This document shows positions 50,992-59,488 of a DNA stretch of 64,000 nucleotides, piece by piece. The translations under genes were made by a program, and so were the position numbers. The notes under the pieces were generated by a model. That model was given only the letters and a program-made list of their open reading frames with translations. It was not told the DNA's origin and searched no databases. Every line of letters starts with the position of its first letter. The stretch's first letter is position 1. Location: the NCBI RefSeq assembly GCF_029892565.1, contig NZ_JARXVH010000009.1:248001-312000 (forward strand). Direction: 5' to 3'. Source of the stretch: Streptomyces pseudovenezuelae. Lineage in GTDB: Bacteria > Actinomycetota > Actinomycetes > Streptomycetales > Streptomycetaceae.

Positions 50992-51819
50992 ATGGCCCCG
51001 CAGCCCGGCCCGTCCCGCCCCGAACAGGAAGTCTCCGCCTGGCGGCCCCGCATCCCCGGCGTCGTCGAGGTGTTCCACGCCCACTTCACCGAGTACGCGT
51101 ACCCGATGCACGTGCACGACGCGTGGACGCTGCTGATCGTGGACGACGGAGCCGTACGGTACGACCTCGACCGGCACGAGCACGGCACCCCGCACGACAC
51201 GGTGACGCTGCTTCCCCCGCACGTCCCGCACAACGGCTCCCCCGCCACCCCGCACGGCTTCCGCAAGCGCGTCCTCTATCTCGACGGCACGCACCTCCCG
51301 GACGCCCTCATCGGTTCCGCGGTCGACCAGCCGGACCTCCGCGATCCCGAACTCCGGCTGCGCGTCGGCCAGTTGCACACCGCACTCGACCACCCCGGCG
51401 ACGAACTGGAGGCCGAGAGCCGCCTGACCCTCATCGCCGAACAACTGCACGCCCGCCTACGGCCGTCCGGCACCCCCTCCCCCACACCGGGCCCCACCCT
51501 CGCCCGCACCCTCCGCGAACTCCTCGACGAGCACGTCACCGAAGGCATCTCCCTCGACGAGGCCGCGCGGCTCGTGCACGCCCATCCCGCCCATCTGGTA
51601 CGGGCGTTCAGCGGTGCGTACGGCATCGCACCGCACCAGTACCTGATGTCCCGCCGCGTCGACCGCGCCCGCCGCCTCCTCCTCGACGGCCGCCCGCCGG
51701 GCGAGGTGGCAACGGTGACCGGGTTCTACGACCAGTCCCATCTCACGCGCCATTTCCGCAAGTTGGTGGGCGTGACGCCGGGCCGATATCCACGCGACGA
51801 ACATCGACTCCGCGGCTAG
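50992..51819 (+). CDS. AraC-family transcriptional regulator
   Basis: A 275-residue regulator. The cupin-like N-terminal sensor domain (about 25-120) holds AYPMHVHDAWTLLIVDDG and LLPPHVPHNGSP. The C-terminal double HTH (about 170-265) holds ISLDEAARLVHAHPAHLVRAF and VATVTGFYDQSHLTRHFRKLVGVTPGRY (read in parts). The ligand is unknown. It is divergent from DUF2000 and 9 nt upstream of a methyltransferase gene. Confidence 0.92.
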   Translation: MAPQPGPSRPEQEVSAWRPRIPGVVEVFHAHFTEYAYPMHVHDAWTLLIVDDGAVRYDLDRHEHGTPHDTVTLLPPHVPHNGSPATPHGFRKRVLYLDGTHLPDALIGSAVDQPDLRDPELRLRVGQLHTALDHPGDELEAESRLTLIAEQLHARLRPSGTPSPTPGPTLARTLRELLDEHVTEGISLDEAARLVHAHPAHLVRAFSGAYGIAPHQYLMSRRVDRARRLLLDGRPPGEVATVTGFYDQSHLTRHFRKLVGVTPGRYPRDEHRLRG

Positions 51820-51822
51820 CCT
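51817..51822 (+). promoter_or_regulatory. -10 element of a leaderless promoter (methyltransferase)
   Basis: TAGCCT, whose TAG is the AraC stop codon, lies 6 nt before ATG 51829. Confidence 0.45.
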
Positions 51823-51828
51823 CGCGCC

Positions 51829-52488
51829 ATGGAATCGCGCATGGACTGGCACGAGTGGCATGACGCCTACGACTCCCCCGACTCCTACCTCAGCCGCCGG
51901 TTGGCCCTCATCCAGGAGCGCATCCGGCTCGCCCTCGACACCGCCCCGCCGGGCCCGCTCACCGCGATCAGCCTCTGCGCGGGACAGGGCCGCGACCTGA
52001 TCGGCGTACTGGCCGACCATCCCCGCGGCCCCGAAGTCCGCGCCCGGCTGGTCGAGTTGGACGAGCGGAACGTGGACGTCGCGAAACGGGCGGCCCGGGC
52101 CGCCGGCCTCCCCGGCGTCGAAGTCGTCGCCGGAGACGCCGCGTTGACGGATCAGTACGCCGATCTCGTCCCCGCCGACCTCGTCCTGGTGTGCGGCCTC
52201 CTCGGCAACATCTCCGACGCCGACGTCGAGCGCGTCCTCGACCACTGCACCGCGCTGTGCCGGCCGGGCGGCACGCTCGTCTGGACGCGCAGCCGCGACC
52301 TGGCTCCCGACCTCGTCCCCCAGGTCTGCGCCTGGCTGGAGGAGCGCGGCTTCGAGCGACTGTGGGTCTCCGACCCCTCGATCCCCCAGTCCGTCGGCGC
52401 CCACCGCTTCACCGGCGAGCCCCGCCGACTCCCCACCGGCACCCGCATGTTCGACTTCATCGGCTACGACGTCCTGCGGTGCACGTGA
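51829..52488 (+). CDS. Class I SAM-dependent methyltransferase
   Basis: A 219-residue Rossmann methyltransferase. Motif I is AISLCAGQGRDLIGVLA (about 46-62). The acidic strand-2 end is RLVELDERNVDVA. VEVVAGDAALTDQYA and ADLVLVCGLLGNI form motifs III-IV. WTRSRDLAPD and MFDFIGYDVL follow. SAM binding is clear; the acceptor is unknown. It has its own -10 embedded in the preceding stop codon. Confidence 0.87.
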   Translation: MESRMDWHEWHDAYDSPDSYLSRRLALIQERIRLALDTAPPGPLTAISLCAGQGRDLIGVLADHPRGPEVRARLVELDERNVDVAKRAARAAGLPGVEVVAGDAALTDQYADLVPADLVLVCGLLGNISDADVERVLDHCTALCRPGGTLVWTRSRDLAPDLVPQVCAWLEERGFERLWVSDPSIPQSVGAHRFTGEPRRLPTGTRMFDFIGYDVLRCT

Positions 52489-52489
52489 G

Positions 52490-54169
52490 TCACAACTCCC
52501 GCTGCGCCTCGTACAGGTTCCGTGGCCGTACGACATCCGTCGTGCCGTAGAGCTCCAGCCGTGCGTGCAGGTCGCCGGTGAAGTCGGGGACGTCGATCTG
52601 GTCGAACTCGGTGACCGTGTTGAGGCCGACCGTGGCGCTGTACGGCGCCAGTCCGTCGATCTTCATCAGGCCCGCGCGGGCGTTGGTGACGCGGACGTTC
52701 CAGTGGGTGAAGCGGGCGCCGAACAGCGGGCCGGCGATGGCGTCGCCGCCGTGGCGGCCGTTGTTCTCGACGGTGATGTCGGTGCGGACGTTGGCGAAGG
52801 GCAGGCCGCGGTGGCTGTCGAAGGTGCCCATGCGCATGTCGCCGCCGGACCAGACGTTGTAGGAGGAGAGGCCCTCGACGTTGATGCCGTGCAGCTGGGT
52901 GTCCGGCGAGGCGGGGACCGTGCGCTGTTCGATCGTGAAGTCCTCGATGAGGTTGTCGTGGGAGCCCTCGCGGCAGAAGTACGGGTGGTGGGAGCCCCGG
53001 CCCGCCACCGTCGTGCCGCGCAGGGTGCATGCCGACGCCGCCACCAGGCCGAAGCCGTTGTCCACGTGCCGGACCGTCACGTCGTCCACCCAGCAGTCGT
53101 AGGCGCATTGCAGTACGACGCCGTTGTAGCCCTTGTCGAGGAGGTGCGGGGATTGGGGGGTTTCCACTGCCTCCAGGGTCAGTCCCTCTACACCCGAGCC
53201 CGTCAACTCCCTTACATGGGTCACTAGTTGCGGGGTCCACTCCGGGCGTATGTCCAGTGGGAGCGGGCGTTCCAGGGTGACTCGGCGGCCGTGGATGTGG
53301 GTGACGCGGACCGGCCACTCGTAGGGGACGTACGAGGTCAGTTTCGTCTTGTCGTCCCAGTAGTACGCCTCGGGGCCCGGGCCGCCGCCCGACATGTGTT
53401 CCAGGAGGGTGTGGTCCGCGTCGTCGGCCAGACGGAGGAGGACCAGGGCGCCGGGGTGCAGGTGGGAGGGGTCCGCGACCTTCACGGTCCATGCGCCCTG
53501 GCGGGCCGGTTCCACCGTGGTCAGGGACTTCCACTCGTCACGCTTGTTGCCCGTCCAGCCCTCGAAAGGCCAGGCCTTGGCCCGGATCGCGGTGACCAGG
53601 GAGTTCCAACGGGCCTCCGGGGCAAGCCAGATGAGACCGCCCGCCCAGGACCAGGACGACTTGTCGCCGCCGTAGCGCGAACCGTAGACGCCGATCAGCT
53701 CGGTGAGGTTCTTGGTCGCGTACAGCTTCGTACGGCCGCTGCCGGCGCCGCGCAGGACGACGTTCGAGTGGCCGATGCGGATCAGGTCGTCGATGCGGAA
53801 GGTGCCGGGCGGGATGGTGACCGTGCCACCGCCGGCCCGACCGGCAGCGGCGATGGCACGGTTGATCGCGGGGGCGCAGTCGGTGACGCCGTCCGCCACC
53901 GCGCCGAAGCGGGTCACGTCGGCGACGACCCTGCGGCGTGGGAGACGGCGTGCACCAGCGTGGGCGCCGGCCCGTCCGACGTACGGGATCTGGGGGTGCG
54001 TGAACGGGGTGCGGGTGAACTCTCGCCAGATGGACGGGACTTCGCCCTTGGCCACAGTGGTGGCCCGCGCTGTCCCCGTTCCCGTTGTCGCCGCCAGTGC
54101 CACGGCCGTGGCTCCGCCGAGCAGGGTCCGTCTGGTGAAGTGTGCGGTGCTCTTGTCCGAGGTGCTCAT
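52490..54169 (-). CDS. Tat-exported parallel beta-helix protein (pectate-lyase/GH28-like)
   Basis: A 559-residue protein. A twin-arginine signal (FTRRTLLGGATAVALAATTG) lies in the first 40 residues. The opening RVVADVTRFGAVADGVTDCA and INRAIAAAGRAGGGTVTIPPG are the classic start of pectate-lyase-superfamily beta-helices. Repeating coils follow (NVVLRGAGSGRTKL; VEGLTLEAVETPQ; DCWVDDVTVRHVDNGFGLV; NLIEDFTIEQRTV). It is probably a polysaccharide lyase or hydrolase of unknown substrate. ATG 54169 is preferred because it places the Tat motif close to the N-terminus. A TGAAC-GTT-GTTCA palindrome lies 36 nt upstream. Confidence 0.85.
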   Translation of the reverse strand: MSTSDKSTAHFTRRTLLGGATAVALAATTGTGTARATTVAKGEVPSIWREFTRTPFTHPQIPYVGRAGAHAGARRLPRRRVVADVTRFGAVADGVTDCAPAINRAIAAAGRAGGGTVTIPPGTFRIDDLIRIGHSNVVLRGAGSGRTKLYATKNLTELIGVYGSRYGGDKSSWSWAGGLIWLAPEARWNSLVTAIRAKAWPFEGWTGNKRDEWKSLTTVEPARQGAWTVKVADPSHLHPGALVLLRLADDADHTLLEHMSGGGPGPEAYYWDDKTKLTSYVPYEWPVRVTHIHGRRVTLERPLPLDIRPEWTPQLVTHVRELTGSGVEGLTLEAVETPQSPHLLDKGYNGVVLQCAYDCWVDDVTVRHVDNGFGLVAASACTLRGTTVAGRGSHHPYFCREGSHDNLIEDFTIEQRTVPASPDTQLHGINVEGLSSYNVWSGGDMRMGTFDSHRGLPFANVRTDITVENNGRHGGDAIAGPLFGARFTHWNVRVTNARAGLMKIDGLAPYSATVGLNTVTEFDQIDVPDFTGDLHARLELYGTTDVVRPRNLYEAQREL

Positions 54170-54204
54170 GTCCCACCGTCCTTCCATGCGACTCTTCATG
54201 GATG

Positions 54205-54217
54205 TGAACGTTGTTCA
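54205..54217. promoter_or_regulatory. Palindromic operator candidate upstream of the beta-helix gene
   Basis: TGAAC-GTT-GTTCA is a perfect 5-3-5 inverted repeat. No adjacent regulator gene explains it. Confidence 0.35.
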
Positions 54218-54362
54218 GATGTGCGATGGCGGAGAGCATGTCATCGCCAACCCGTGGCGGGGAAGAGGTAGGGCGGAGTCAGTCCGCCGGAATTCCGTTC
54301 ACCTATACGAACATCGGCTCGGGAGCTCGGTGGAAGGCCTCCGTCCGGTGATCGCCGCCGGT

Positions 54363-54368
54363 TAGCGT
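54363..54368 (+). promoter_or_regulatory. -10 element of a leaderless promoter
   Basis: TAGCGT lies 6 nt before ATG 54375. Confidence 0.45.
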
Positions 54369-54374
54369 CACCTC

Positions 54375-54851
54375 ATGGATGACACACAGGACGCACCGGA
54401 GCCTCAGACTCCTCGCGCTTTATCCACCACCAACCGCCGTTCTCTGCCCCTCAGACGCTTCTCCACCGCCGTCGCGGGCGCGACCGCCCTGGTCGCCCTC
54501 AGCGTCGGCGTCGCTCTCGCGGCGACCTCGGACGACGATCCCGCTCCCGAGCCGACCGTCTCGACCTCGTCGGGCCCGTCGGACCCGGACACCGGCAGCA
54601 CGACCGGTGGCAGCACCGGCGGAGACGATCCCGTTCCGAGTCCGTCGCCCACGGATGTGGACGACCCGCCGACCCCCGGCGGCGATCCCTCGCCCACCGA
54701 CGAGCCCTCCACACCGGCCGACCTCGACGAGTTGAACCGGCGGATCACCGAACTCGACCACAAGGTCGACCAGTTGCCCACCAAGAAGGAACTGGCCGAC
54801 GCCCTGCGGGCGTTCGCCGACGAGCTCGATGAGAGCGGCGGCTCCCAGTAG
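54375..54851 (+). CDS. Single-TM hypothetical protein with a disordered stalk and coiled coil
   Basis: A 158-residue protein. One TM/signal helix (about 31-49, TAVAGATALVALSVGVALA) is followed by a Thr/Ser/Pro/Asp/Gly stalk (about 52-115). A short C-terminal coiled coil follows (DLDELNRRITELDHKVDQLP, KKELADALRAFADEL). It looks surface-exposed. Function is unknown. Confidence 0.7.
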   Translation: MDDTQDAPEPQTPRALSTTNRRSLPLRRFSTAVAGATALVALSVGVALAATSDDDPAPEPTVSTSSGPSDPDTGSTTGGSTGGDDPVPSPSPTDVDDPPTPGGDPSPTDEPSTPADLDELNRRITELDHKVDQLPTKKELADALRAFADELDESGGSQ

Positions 54852-54869
54852 TACGCCCCGATCCCTGGG

Positions 54870-55430
54870 TCAGTCGGCCGAGCGGCGCGTCAGGTGCTCG
54901 AACGCGTCCAGGTTCCGCGTCGACTCGCCCCGGGACACCCGCCACGCGTACTCCTTGCGGATGGCGGCGGCGAAGCCCAGTTCCAGCAGGGTGTTGAAGG
55001 CGCCGTCGGCCGCCTCCAGGACCTGGCCGAGCAGCCGGTCGAGTTCGTCCGGGGTGACGGTGACCAGGGGGAGGCGGCCGGTGACGTAGACGTCGCCGAG
55101 CTGGTCGACGGCGTAACTCACGCCGTACAGCTTGAGGTTGCGCTCCAGGAGCCAGCGGTGGACGCCGGACTCGTTCTCGTCGGGGTGGCGGATGACGAAG
55201 GCGTTGAGGGAGAGGGAGTGCCGGCCGACGAGGAGCGAGAGGGTCGTCGACAGCTTGCGGGTGCCGGGGAGCTTGATGACGTAGGAGCCGGGCTCCGGGC
55301 TCTCCCACTCCAACTCGTCGTCCTTCAGGACGGCTTCGATGACCGACGCGGCTCGCTGCGCCGCGGTCATCTCCGGGGCCGGCTTCCCCTCCGCCGAATT
55401 CCCCATCGCCGAATTCCGCGCATCACCCAT
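54870..55430 (-). CDS. YbjN domain-containing protein
   Basis: A 186-residue soluble protein. Its YbjN/type III chaperone-like fold covers about 25-170: ASVIEAVLKDDELEWESPEP, GRHSLSLNAFVIRHPDENE, VHRWLLERNLKLYGVSYAVD. Position directly after mshA is conserved in Streptomyces. The mshA stop overlaps the start by 8 nt. The first 20 residues contain a near-duplicate (GCCGAATTCC twice, 17 bp apart), so the true start may be a later ATG (55406 or 55370). Function is unknown. Confidence 0.85.
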   Translation of the reverse strand: MGDARNSAMGNSAEGKPAPEMTAAQRAASVIEAVLKDDELEWESPEPGSYVIKLPGTRKLSTTLSLLVGRHSLSLNAFVIRHPDENESGVHRWLLERNLKLYGVSYAVDQLGDVYVTGRLPLVTVTPDELDRLLGQVLEAADGAFNTLLELGFAAAIRKEYAWRVSRGESTRNLDAFEHLTRRSAD

Positions 55431-56841
55431 GGTGGGAGCGTACGTGACGGCGGTGCGAGTGCATCGCGGCCGTGTAGACGTCCGCCGTGGCGGCGGCCGC
55501 GGTGTCCCAGCCGAAGGACTTGGCGTGCCGGGCGGCCGCCGCGCCCATGCGGTCCGCCAGCTGCGGGTCGTCGGCGAAATCGGCCAGCACGCGCGCGTAG
55601 GCGGCGGGATCGTGGCCCTGCACCAGGAAGCCGGTCCGTCCGTCGCGTACGGCGACCGGGAGGCCGCCGACCGAGGCCGCGAGCACCGGCGTACCGGCCG
55701 CCTGCGCCTCTATGGCGACCAGCCCGAAGGACTCGCTGTACGAGGGCATGACCAGCACCGACGCGGCCCGGAACCAGTCCGCGAGCTGGTCCTGGCCGAC
55801 GGGCGGGCAGAACCGTACGACATCCGCGATGCCGAGCCGGGACGCCAGTTTCTGCAGGCCCTCCGGCTTGGCGAGGCCGCTGCCGCTGGGGCCGCCGACG
55901 ACGGGGACCAGCAGGTGGGAGCGGAGTTCGGGGCGCTCGTCGAGGAGGACGGCGATCGCGCGCAGCAGGACGTCCGGGGCCTTCAGGGGCTGGATGCGGC
56001 CCGCGAAGAGCGGGATCAGGGCGTCCTGCGGGAGGCCCAGGCGGGCGCGGGCGGCGGCGCGGGCGGTGGCAGCGGAGGACGCGGTGGGGGCGCTCTCCGC
56101 GGGGCCGAGGTCCACGGCCCCCGGGAACAGCGTGTCGAGGTTCTTGGGGAACGGACAGAAGCGGTCGAGGTTGACGCCCGGGTGGACGACCGCGACCTTG
56201 CCGAGGTCGGCGCAGTAGTGCTGGACGAGTTCGTCGGCCTCGCCCGCCGTGTTGGCGATCAGCCGGTCCGCGGCGGCGACGATCTGGGTCTCGCCGATGA
56301 CGCGGGCGGCGGGCTCGGGGGTGTCGCCGGCGGCCAGGTTGGCGTTCTTGACCTTGGCCATGGTGTGCATGGCGTGCACCAGGGGGACGCCCCAGCGCTG
56401 GGCGGCGAGCCAGCCGACGTGGCCGGAGAGCCAGTAGTGCGAGTGGACCAGGTCGTAGTAGCCGGGGCGGTGGCCGGCCCACGCCTGCATCACGCCGTGT
56501 GTGAACGCGCAGAGCTGGGCGGGGAGTTCTTCCTTGGCGAGGCCCTCGTAGGGGCCCGCGTCGACGTGCCGGACCAGGACGCCGGGGGCCAGCTCGACGG
56601 TCGGCGGGAGGGCGGCCGTGGTCGCGCGCGTGAAGATCTCGACCTCGATGTTGATCGCGGCGAGGCGCTGCGCGAGCTCCACGATGTAGACGTTCATGCC
56701 GCCGGCGTCGCCGGTGCCCGGCTGGTGCAGCGGTGAGGTGTGCACGGAGAGCATGGCGACGCGGCGCGGGCGACGGTGCAGCCGAAGCCGCGAGGACGCC
56801 GCCTGTGAGCGACGCCCGAGCCTGCCGACGTACTGGCTCAC
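55423..56841 (-). CDS. mshA: D-inositol-3-phosphate glycosyltransferase MshA (mycothiol biosynthesis)
   Basis: A 472-residue GT-B enzyme, first in mycothiol synthesis (GlcNAc transfer to inositol-3-phosphate). VAMLSVHTSPLHQPGTGDAGG (read in two parts, about 30-50) and MNVYIVELAQRLA are diagnostic. DLVHSHYWLSGHVGW, LFAGRIQPLKAPDVLLRAIA and MPSYSESFGLVAIEAQAAGTP (UDP-sugar EX7E site) follow. I chose GTG 56841, which has GAGGAGGAA upstream and gives the usual SQYVxRLGRR N-terminus. An ATG 87 nt earlier is open but lacks a site. Confidence 0.95.
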   Translation of the reverse strand: MSQYVGRLGRRSQAASSRLRLHRRPRRVAMLSVHTSPLHQPGTGDAGGMNVYIVELAQRLAAINIEVEIFTRATTAALPPTVELAPGVLVRHVDAGPYEGLAKEELPAQLCAFTHGVMQAWAGHRPGYYDLVHSHYWLSGHVGWLAAQRWGVPLVHAMHTMAKVKNANLAAGDTPEPAARVIGETQIVAAADRLIANTAGEADELVQHYCADLGKVAVVHPGVNLDRFCPFPKNLDTLFPGAVDLGPAESAPTASSAATARAAARARLGLPQDALIPLFAGRIQPLKAPDVLLRAIAVLLDERPELRSHLLVPVVGGPSGSGLAKPEGLQKLASRLGIADVVRFCPPVGQDQLADWFRAASVLVMPSYSESFGLVAIEAQAAGTPVLAASVGGLPVAVRDGRTGFLVQGHDPAAYARVLADFADDPQLADRMGAAAARHAKSFGWDTAAAATADVYTAAMHSHRRHVRSHHG

Positions 56842-57066
56842 GTGGCGTTCCTCCTCGCTGCGGGCATGCCTGAGGGAGGACCTGAAGCGCCCTCCAAGGG
56901 AGGCAACAGCGGAGGAAGGCATTCCCATTCCAGGGGCGCCGACTTTTGCCGAGTCATTACCGACTGTCGCTCAACCGTTCGATGCGTGAGTGCGTCGAGT
57001 GCCCCAAGGGGGACGACGGGGGTGTTGGGTCACGTGCCGCCGCCTGCCCGCCTCCACGCAGCCACC

Positions 57067-57072
57067 TACCCT
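57067..57072 (+). promoter_or_regulatory. -10 element of a leaderless promoter (methyltransferase)
   Basis: TACCCT lies 7 nt before ATG 57080. Confidence 0.5.
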
Positions 57073-57079
57073 CGTACGT

Positions 57080-57874
57080 ATGACAGCCCGCGCAGCACAC
57101 CGCCCCGTGGGCACGGTCACGCGCGGGACCACGAACCCGAACCGGCTGCGCCGCATGGACCGCTGGATCGCGACCGCCCACGGCGCCGAACTGCGCCGCG
57201 CCGACGACCCCGTGGCCGTCGACCTCGGGTACGGGGCGGCGCCCTGGACGGCCGTCGAACTGCTCGCCCGGCTGCGGACCGTGGCTCCACGCGCGCGTGT
57301 CGTGGGCGTGGAGATCGAGCCGGCCCGGGTCGCGGCGGCGAAGCCGTACGAGCGCGACGGCCTGGTCTTCCGGCACGGCGGCTTCGAGATCCCCCTCCCC
57401 CGGCGGCCGCTGCTGATCCGCGCCGCCAACGTGCTGCGCCAGTACGACGAGTCGGAGGTCGCCGCGGTCTGGGAGCGGCTGTGCGCGCGGCTCGCGGACG
57501 GCGGTCTGCTCGTCGAGGGGACCTGTGACGAGATCGGGCGCCGGCACGTCTGGGTCGCCCTCGGTCCGGAGGGGCCGCGGACCGTCACCTTCGCGACCCG
57601 GCTGGGCTCGCTTGAGCGCCCGTCGGACCTCGCCGAGCGCCTCCCCAAGGCGCTCATCCACCGCAACGTGCCCGGCGAACCGGTGCACGCCTTCCTGCGC
57701 GACTTCGACCGCGCCTGGGCCGCCGCCGCGCCCTACGCCTCCTACGGCGCCCGCCAGCGCTGGATCCGCTCGGTGCGGGACCTGGCCGGCGACTGGCCGG
57801 TGACGGACGGGCCGGGGCGGTGGCGGCAGGGAGAAGTGACGGTGGCGTGGAGGGCGTTGGCGCCGGCGGACTGA
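57080..57874 (+). CDS. Class I SAM-dependent methyltransferase, conserved beside mshA
   Basis: A 264-residue protein. An N-terminal segment with RGTTNPNRLRRMDRWIA precedes SAM motif I AVDLGYGAAPWTAVELLARL (about 46-65). RVVGVEIEPARVAAAKPY, LLIRAANVLRQYDESEV and LLVEGTCDEIGRRHVWVAL follow. The C-terminal region carries FLRDFDRAWAAAAPYASYG. It is the Streptomyces type always found near mshA. The acceptor is unknown. A role in mycothiol metabolism is not implied by sequence. Confidence 0.85.
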   Translation: MTARAAHRPVGTVTRGTTNPNRLRRMDRWIATAHGAELRRADDPVAVDLGYGAAPWTAVELLARLRTVAPRARVVGVEIEPARVAAAKPYERDGLVFRHGGFEIPLPRRPLLIRAANVLRQYDESEVAAVWERLCARLADGGLLVEGTCDEIGRRHVWVALGPEGPRTVTFATRLGSLERPSDLAERLPKALIHRNVPGEPVHAFLRDFDRAWAAAAPYASYGARQRWIRSVRDLAGDWPVTDGPGRWRQGEVTVAWRALAPAD

Positions 57875-58014
57875 CCTGGCGGGAACGATCTCGGTGAGTC
57901 GTTCGTCACAAAGGCGGGGAGATCGAATACGGGAGCGAGAAGGGGGAAATCCGACTTCCGTACACCTCTGTCGATTTGCGCGCGACCGTGGCACGATCCC
58001 CGGGCGGCCGTAAG

Positions 58015-58027
58015 TTACTGACGGTAA
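58015..58027. promoter_or_regulatory. TTAC-TGACG-GTAA palindrome upstream of the NlpC gene
   Basis: A short perfect inverted repeat 22 nt before ATG 58049, resembling TetR-type operators. No cognate regulator is adjacent. Confidence 0.3.
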
Positions 58028-58048
58028 ATCAGATCTGGGGGCAGAGGT

Positions 58049-59176
58049 ATGGGACCGGGCAAGCGCACCCTCCCGCTGACCGTGGGCAAGTGCAGTGCGT
58101 ACGCGTGCGTGACCTTGGTCTGTGCGGTCACCGTGCTGGCCACCTCAGGCACCGCGTTCGCGAGCCCCACACCGGCCCCGTCGGCCTCCTCTTCCTCCTC
58201 GACCTCCGCGAGTTCCCCCACGGCCTCGACTCCCGCGCCGAACAAGGACCTTGAAGCCGTCCGCGAGAAGCTCGACACCCTCTACCACGACGCCGCGGTC
58301 GCCACCGACTCCTACAACGCGGCCGAGGAGAAGGCCCAGCAGCAGTCGGCCGCGATCGTCGATCTGGCGAACAAGATCGTGCAGGGCAAGAAGAAGCTGG
58401 ACGAGTTGAAGGAGCGCGCGGGCGCCGCGGCCGCCGCCCAGTACCGCAACGGCGGACTGCCCGACGAGGCCCACCTGTTGCTCAGTGACAATCCGCAGCA
58501 GTTCCTCGACGGAGCCGGCCGGGTGCTGCAGGGCCAGCGCGCCACCAAGGGCCTGATCGCCGAAATGACCCGCACCCAGCAGGACTTGGAGCAGTACGCC
58601 GCGGACGCCTCCACCCAGTGGAAGCAGCTGGAGGCCAACCGCAAGGCGAAGGGCGCGGCCCGCAAGAAGATCAAGGCACGGATCGCGGCGGCCGAGAAGC
58701 TTGAGTCCAAGCTGGCGAAGGCGGAGAAGAAGCGCCTCGCCGAGCTGGAGGAGGAGGCCGCCTACCAGGCACAGACCTCCTGGCTCAGCTCCGGAATCCT
58801 CGACGAGATCAACGGCAAGGCGTCCGCGCAGGGCAAGAAGGCGGTCGCGTTCGCCACGGCACAGATGGGCAAGGCGTACGAATGGGGCGCCGAGGGCCCC
58901 AAGACGTACGACTGCTCGGGACTGACGTCCCAGGCTTGGCTGAACGCCGGGGACCCCATCCCGCGTACGTCACAGGAGCAGTGGAAGCAGCTCAAGCACA
59001 TCGATGTGAAGGACATGCGGCCCGGCGACCTGATCATCTACTTCGACGACGCCAGCCATGTCGGGATGTACATAGGCGACGGCGCCATCGTGCACGCCCC
59101 TCGGCCGGGGCGGACGGTGACGGTCACGGGGGCGGGGTCGATGCCGATACTCGGGGTGGTGCGGCCGGACGCGTAG
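58049..59176 (+). CDS. Secreted NlpC/P60 peptidoglycan endopeptidase (core copy)
   Basis: A 375-residue protein. A signal peptide at about 1-39 is followed by a Ser/Pro/Thr linker, a long coiled coil (about 65-245) and the NlpC/P60 domain (about 262-375). Catalytic Cys is in TYDCSGLTS and His in DDASHVGMYIG. It has the same architecture as the 25412 gene, and its C-terminus (GxGVVRPDA vs GVVRPEA) aligns end to end. The location next to mshA and the RR-PP2C gene is the conserved Streptomyces position. I looked for a ydaO-type leader and did not recognise one. ATG 58049 has GGGGGCAGAGGT upstream. Confidence 0.92.
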   Translation: MGPGKRTLPLTVGKCSAYACVTLVCAVTVLATSGTAFASPTPAPSASSSSSTSASSPTASTPAPNKDLEAVREKLDTLYHDAAVATDSYNAAEEKAQQQSAAIVDLANKIVQGKKKLDELKERAGAAAAAQYRNGGLPDEAHLLLSDNPQQFLDGAGRVLQGQRATKGLIAEMTRTQQDLEQYAADASTQWKQLEANRKAKGAARKKIKARIAAAEKLESKLAKAEKKRLAELEEEAAYQAQTSWLSSGILDEINGKASAQGKKAVAFATAQMGKAYEWGAEGPKTYDCSGLTSQAWLNAGDPIPRTSQEQWKQLKHIDVKDMRPGDLIIYFDDASHVGMYIGDGAIVHAPRPGRTVTVTGAGSMPILGVVRPDA

Positions 59177-59488
59177 ATCCGGGGCGGGCGAGGTGTGGGG
59201 CGGGTGGAGCGCGAGTCCTGGACGCCCCGCCGCCTGAGACCGCGGTCACGTGACCCACGGCACCCCCGCCCGCTCCCAAACCCCCCGCCGACGTGATGTT
59301 CGTCATCCCCCCAGGTGGGGCACCCTGTCCAACTGCGGTACAGAACGCGGCATATGACAGCGGCGGGTGTGCGGGCGACGTGGCCCACACCATTCCGTTC
59401 GCCCGCCGAATACCGCTATGGTCCCCGTCGGTGGATCGAGGTCCCTCGCCCCACCGCGCCCTCGGGGGGAGGGAAGGAACCCAAGACG

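Noticed and set aside
57875..58048. ydaO (cyclic di-AMP) riboswitch before the core NlpC gene
   Set aside because: The 174-nt leader lacks the conserved ydaO blocks I could recognise.
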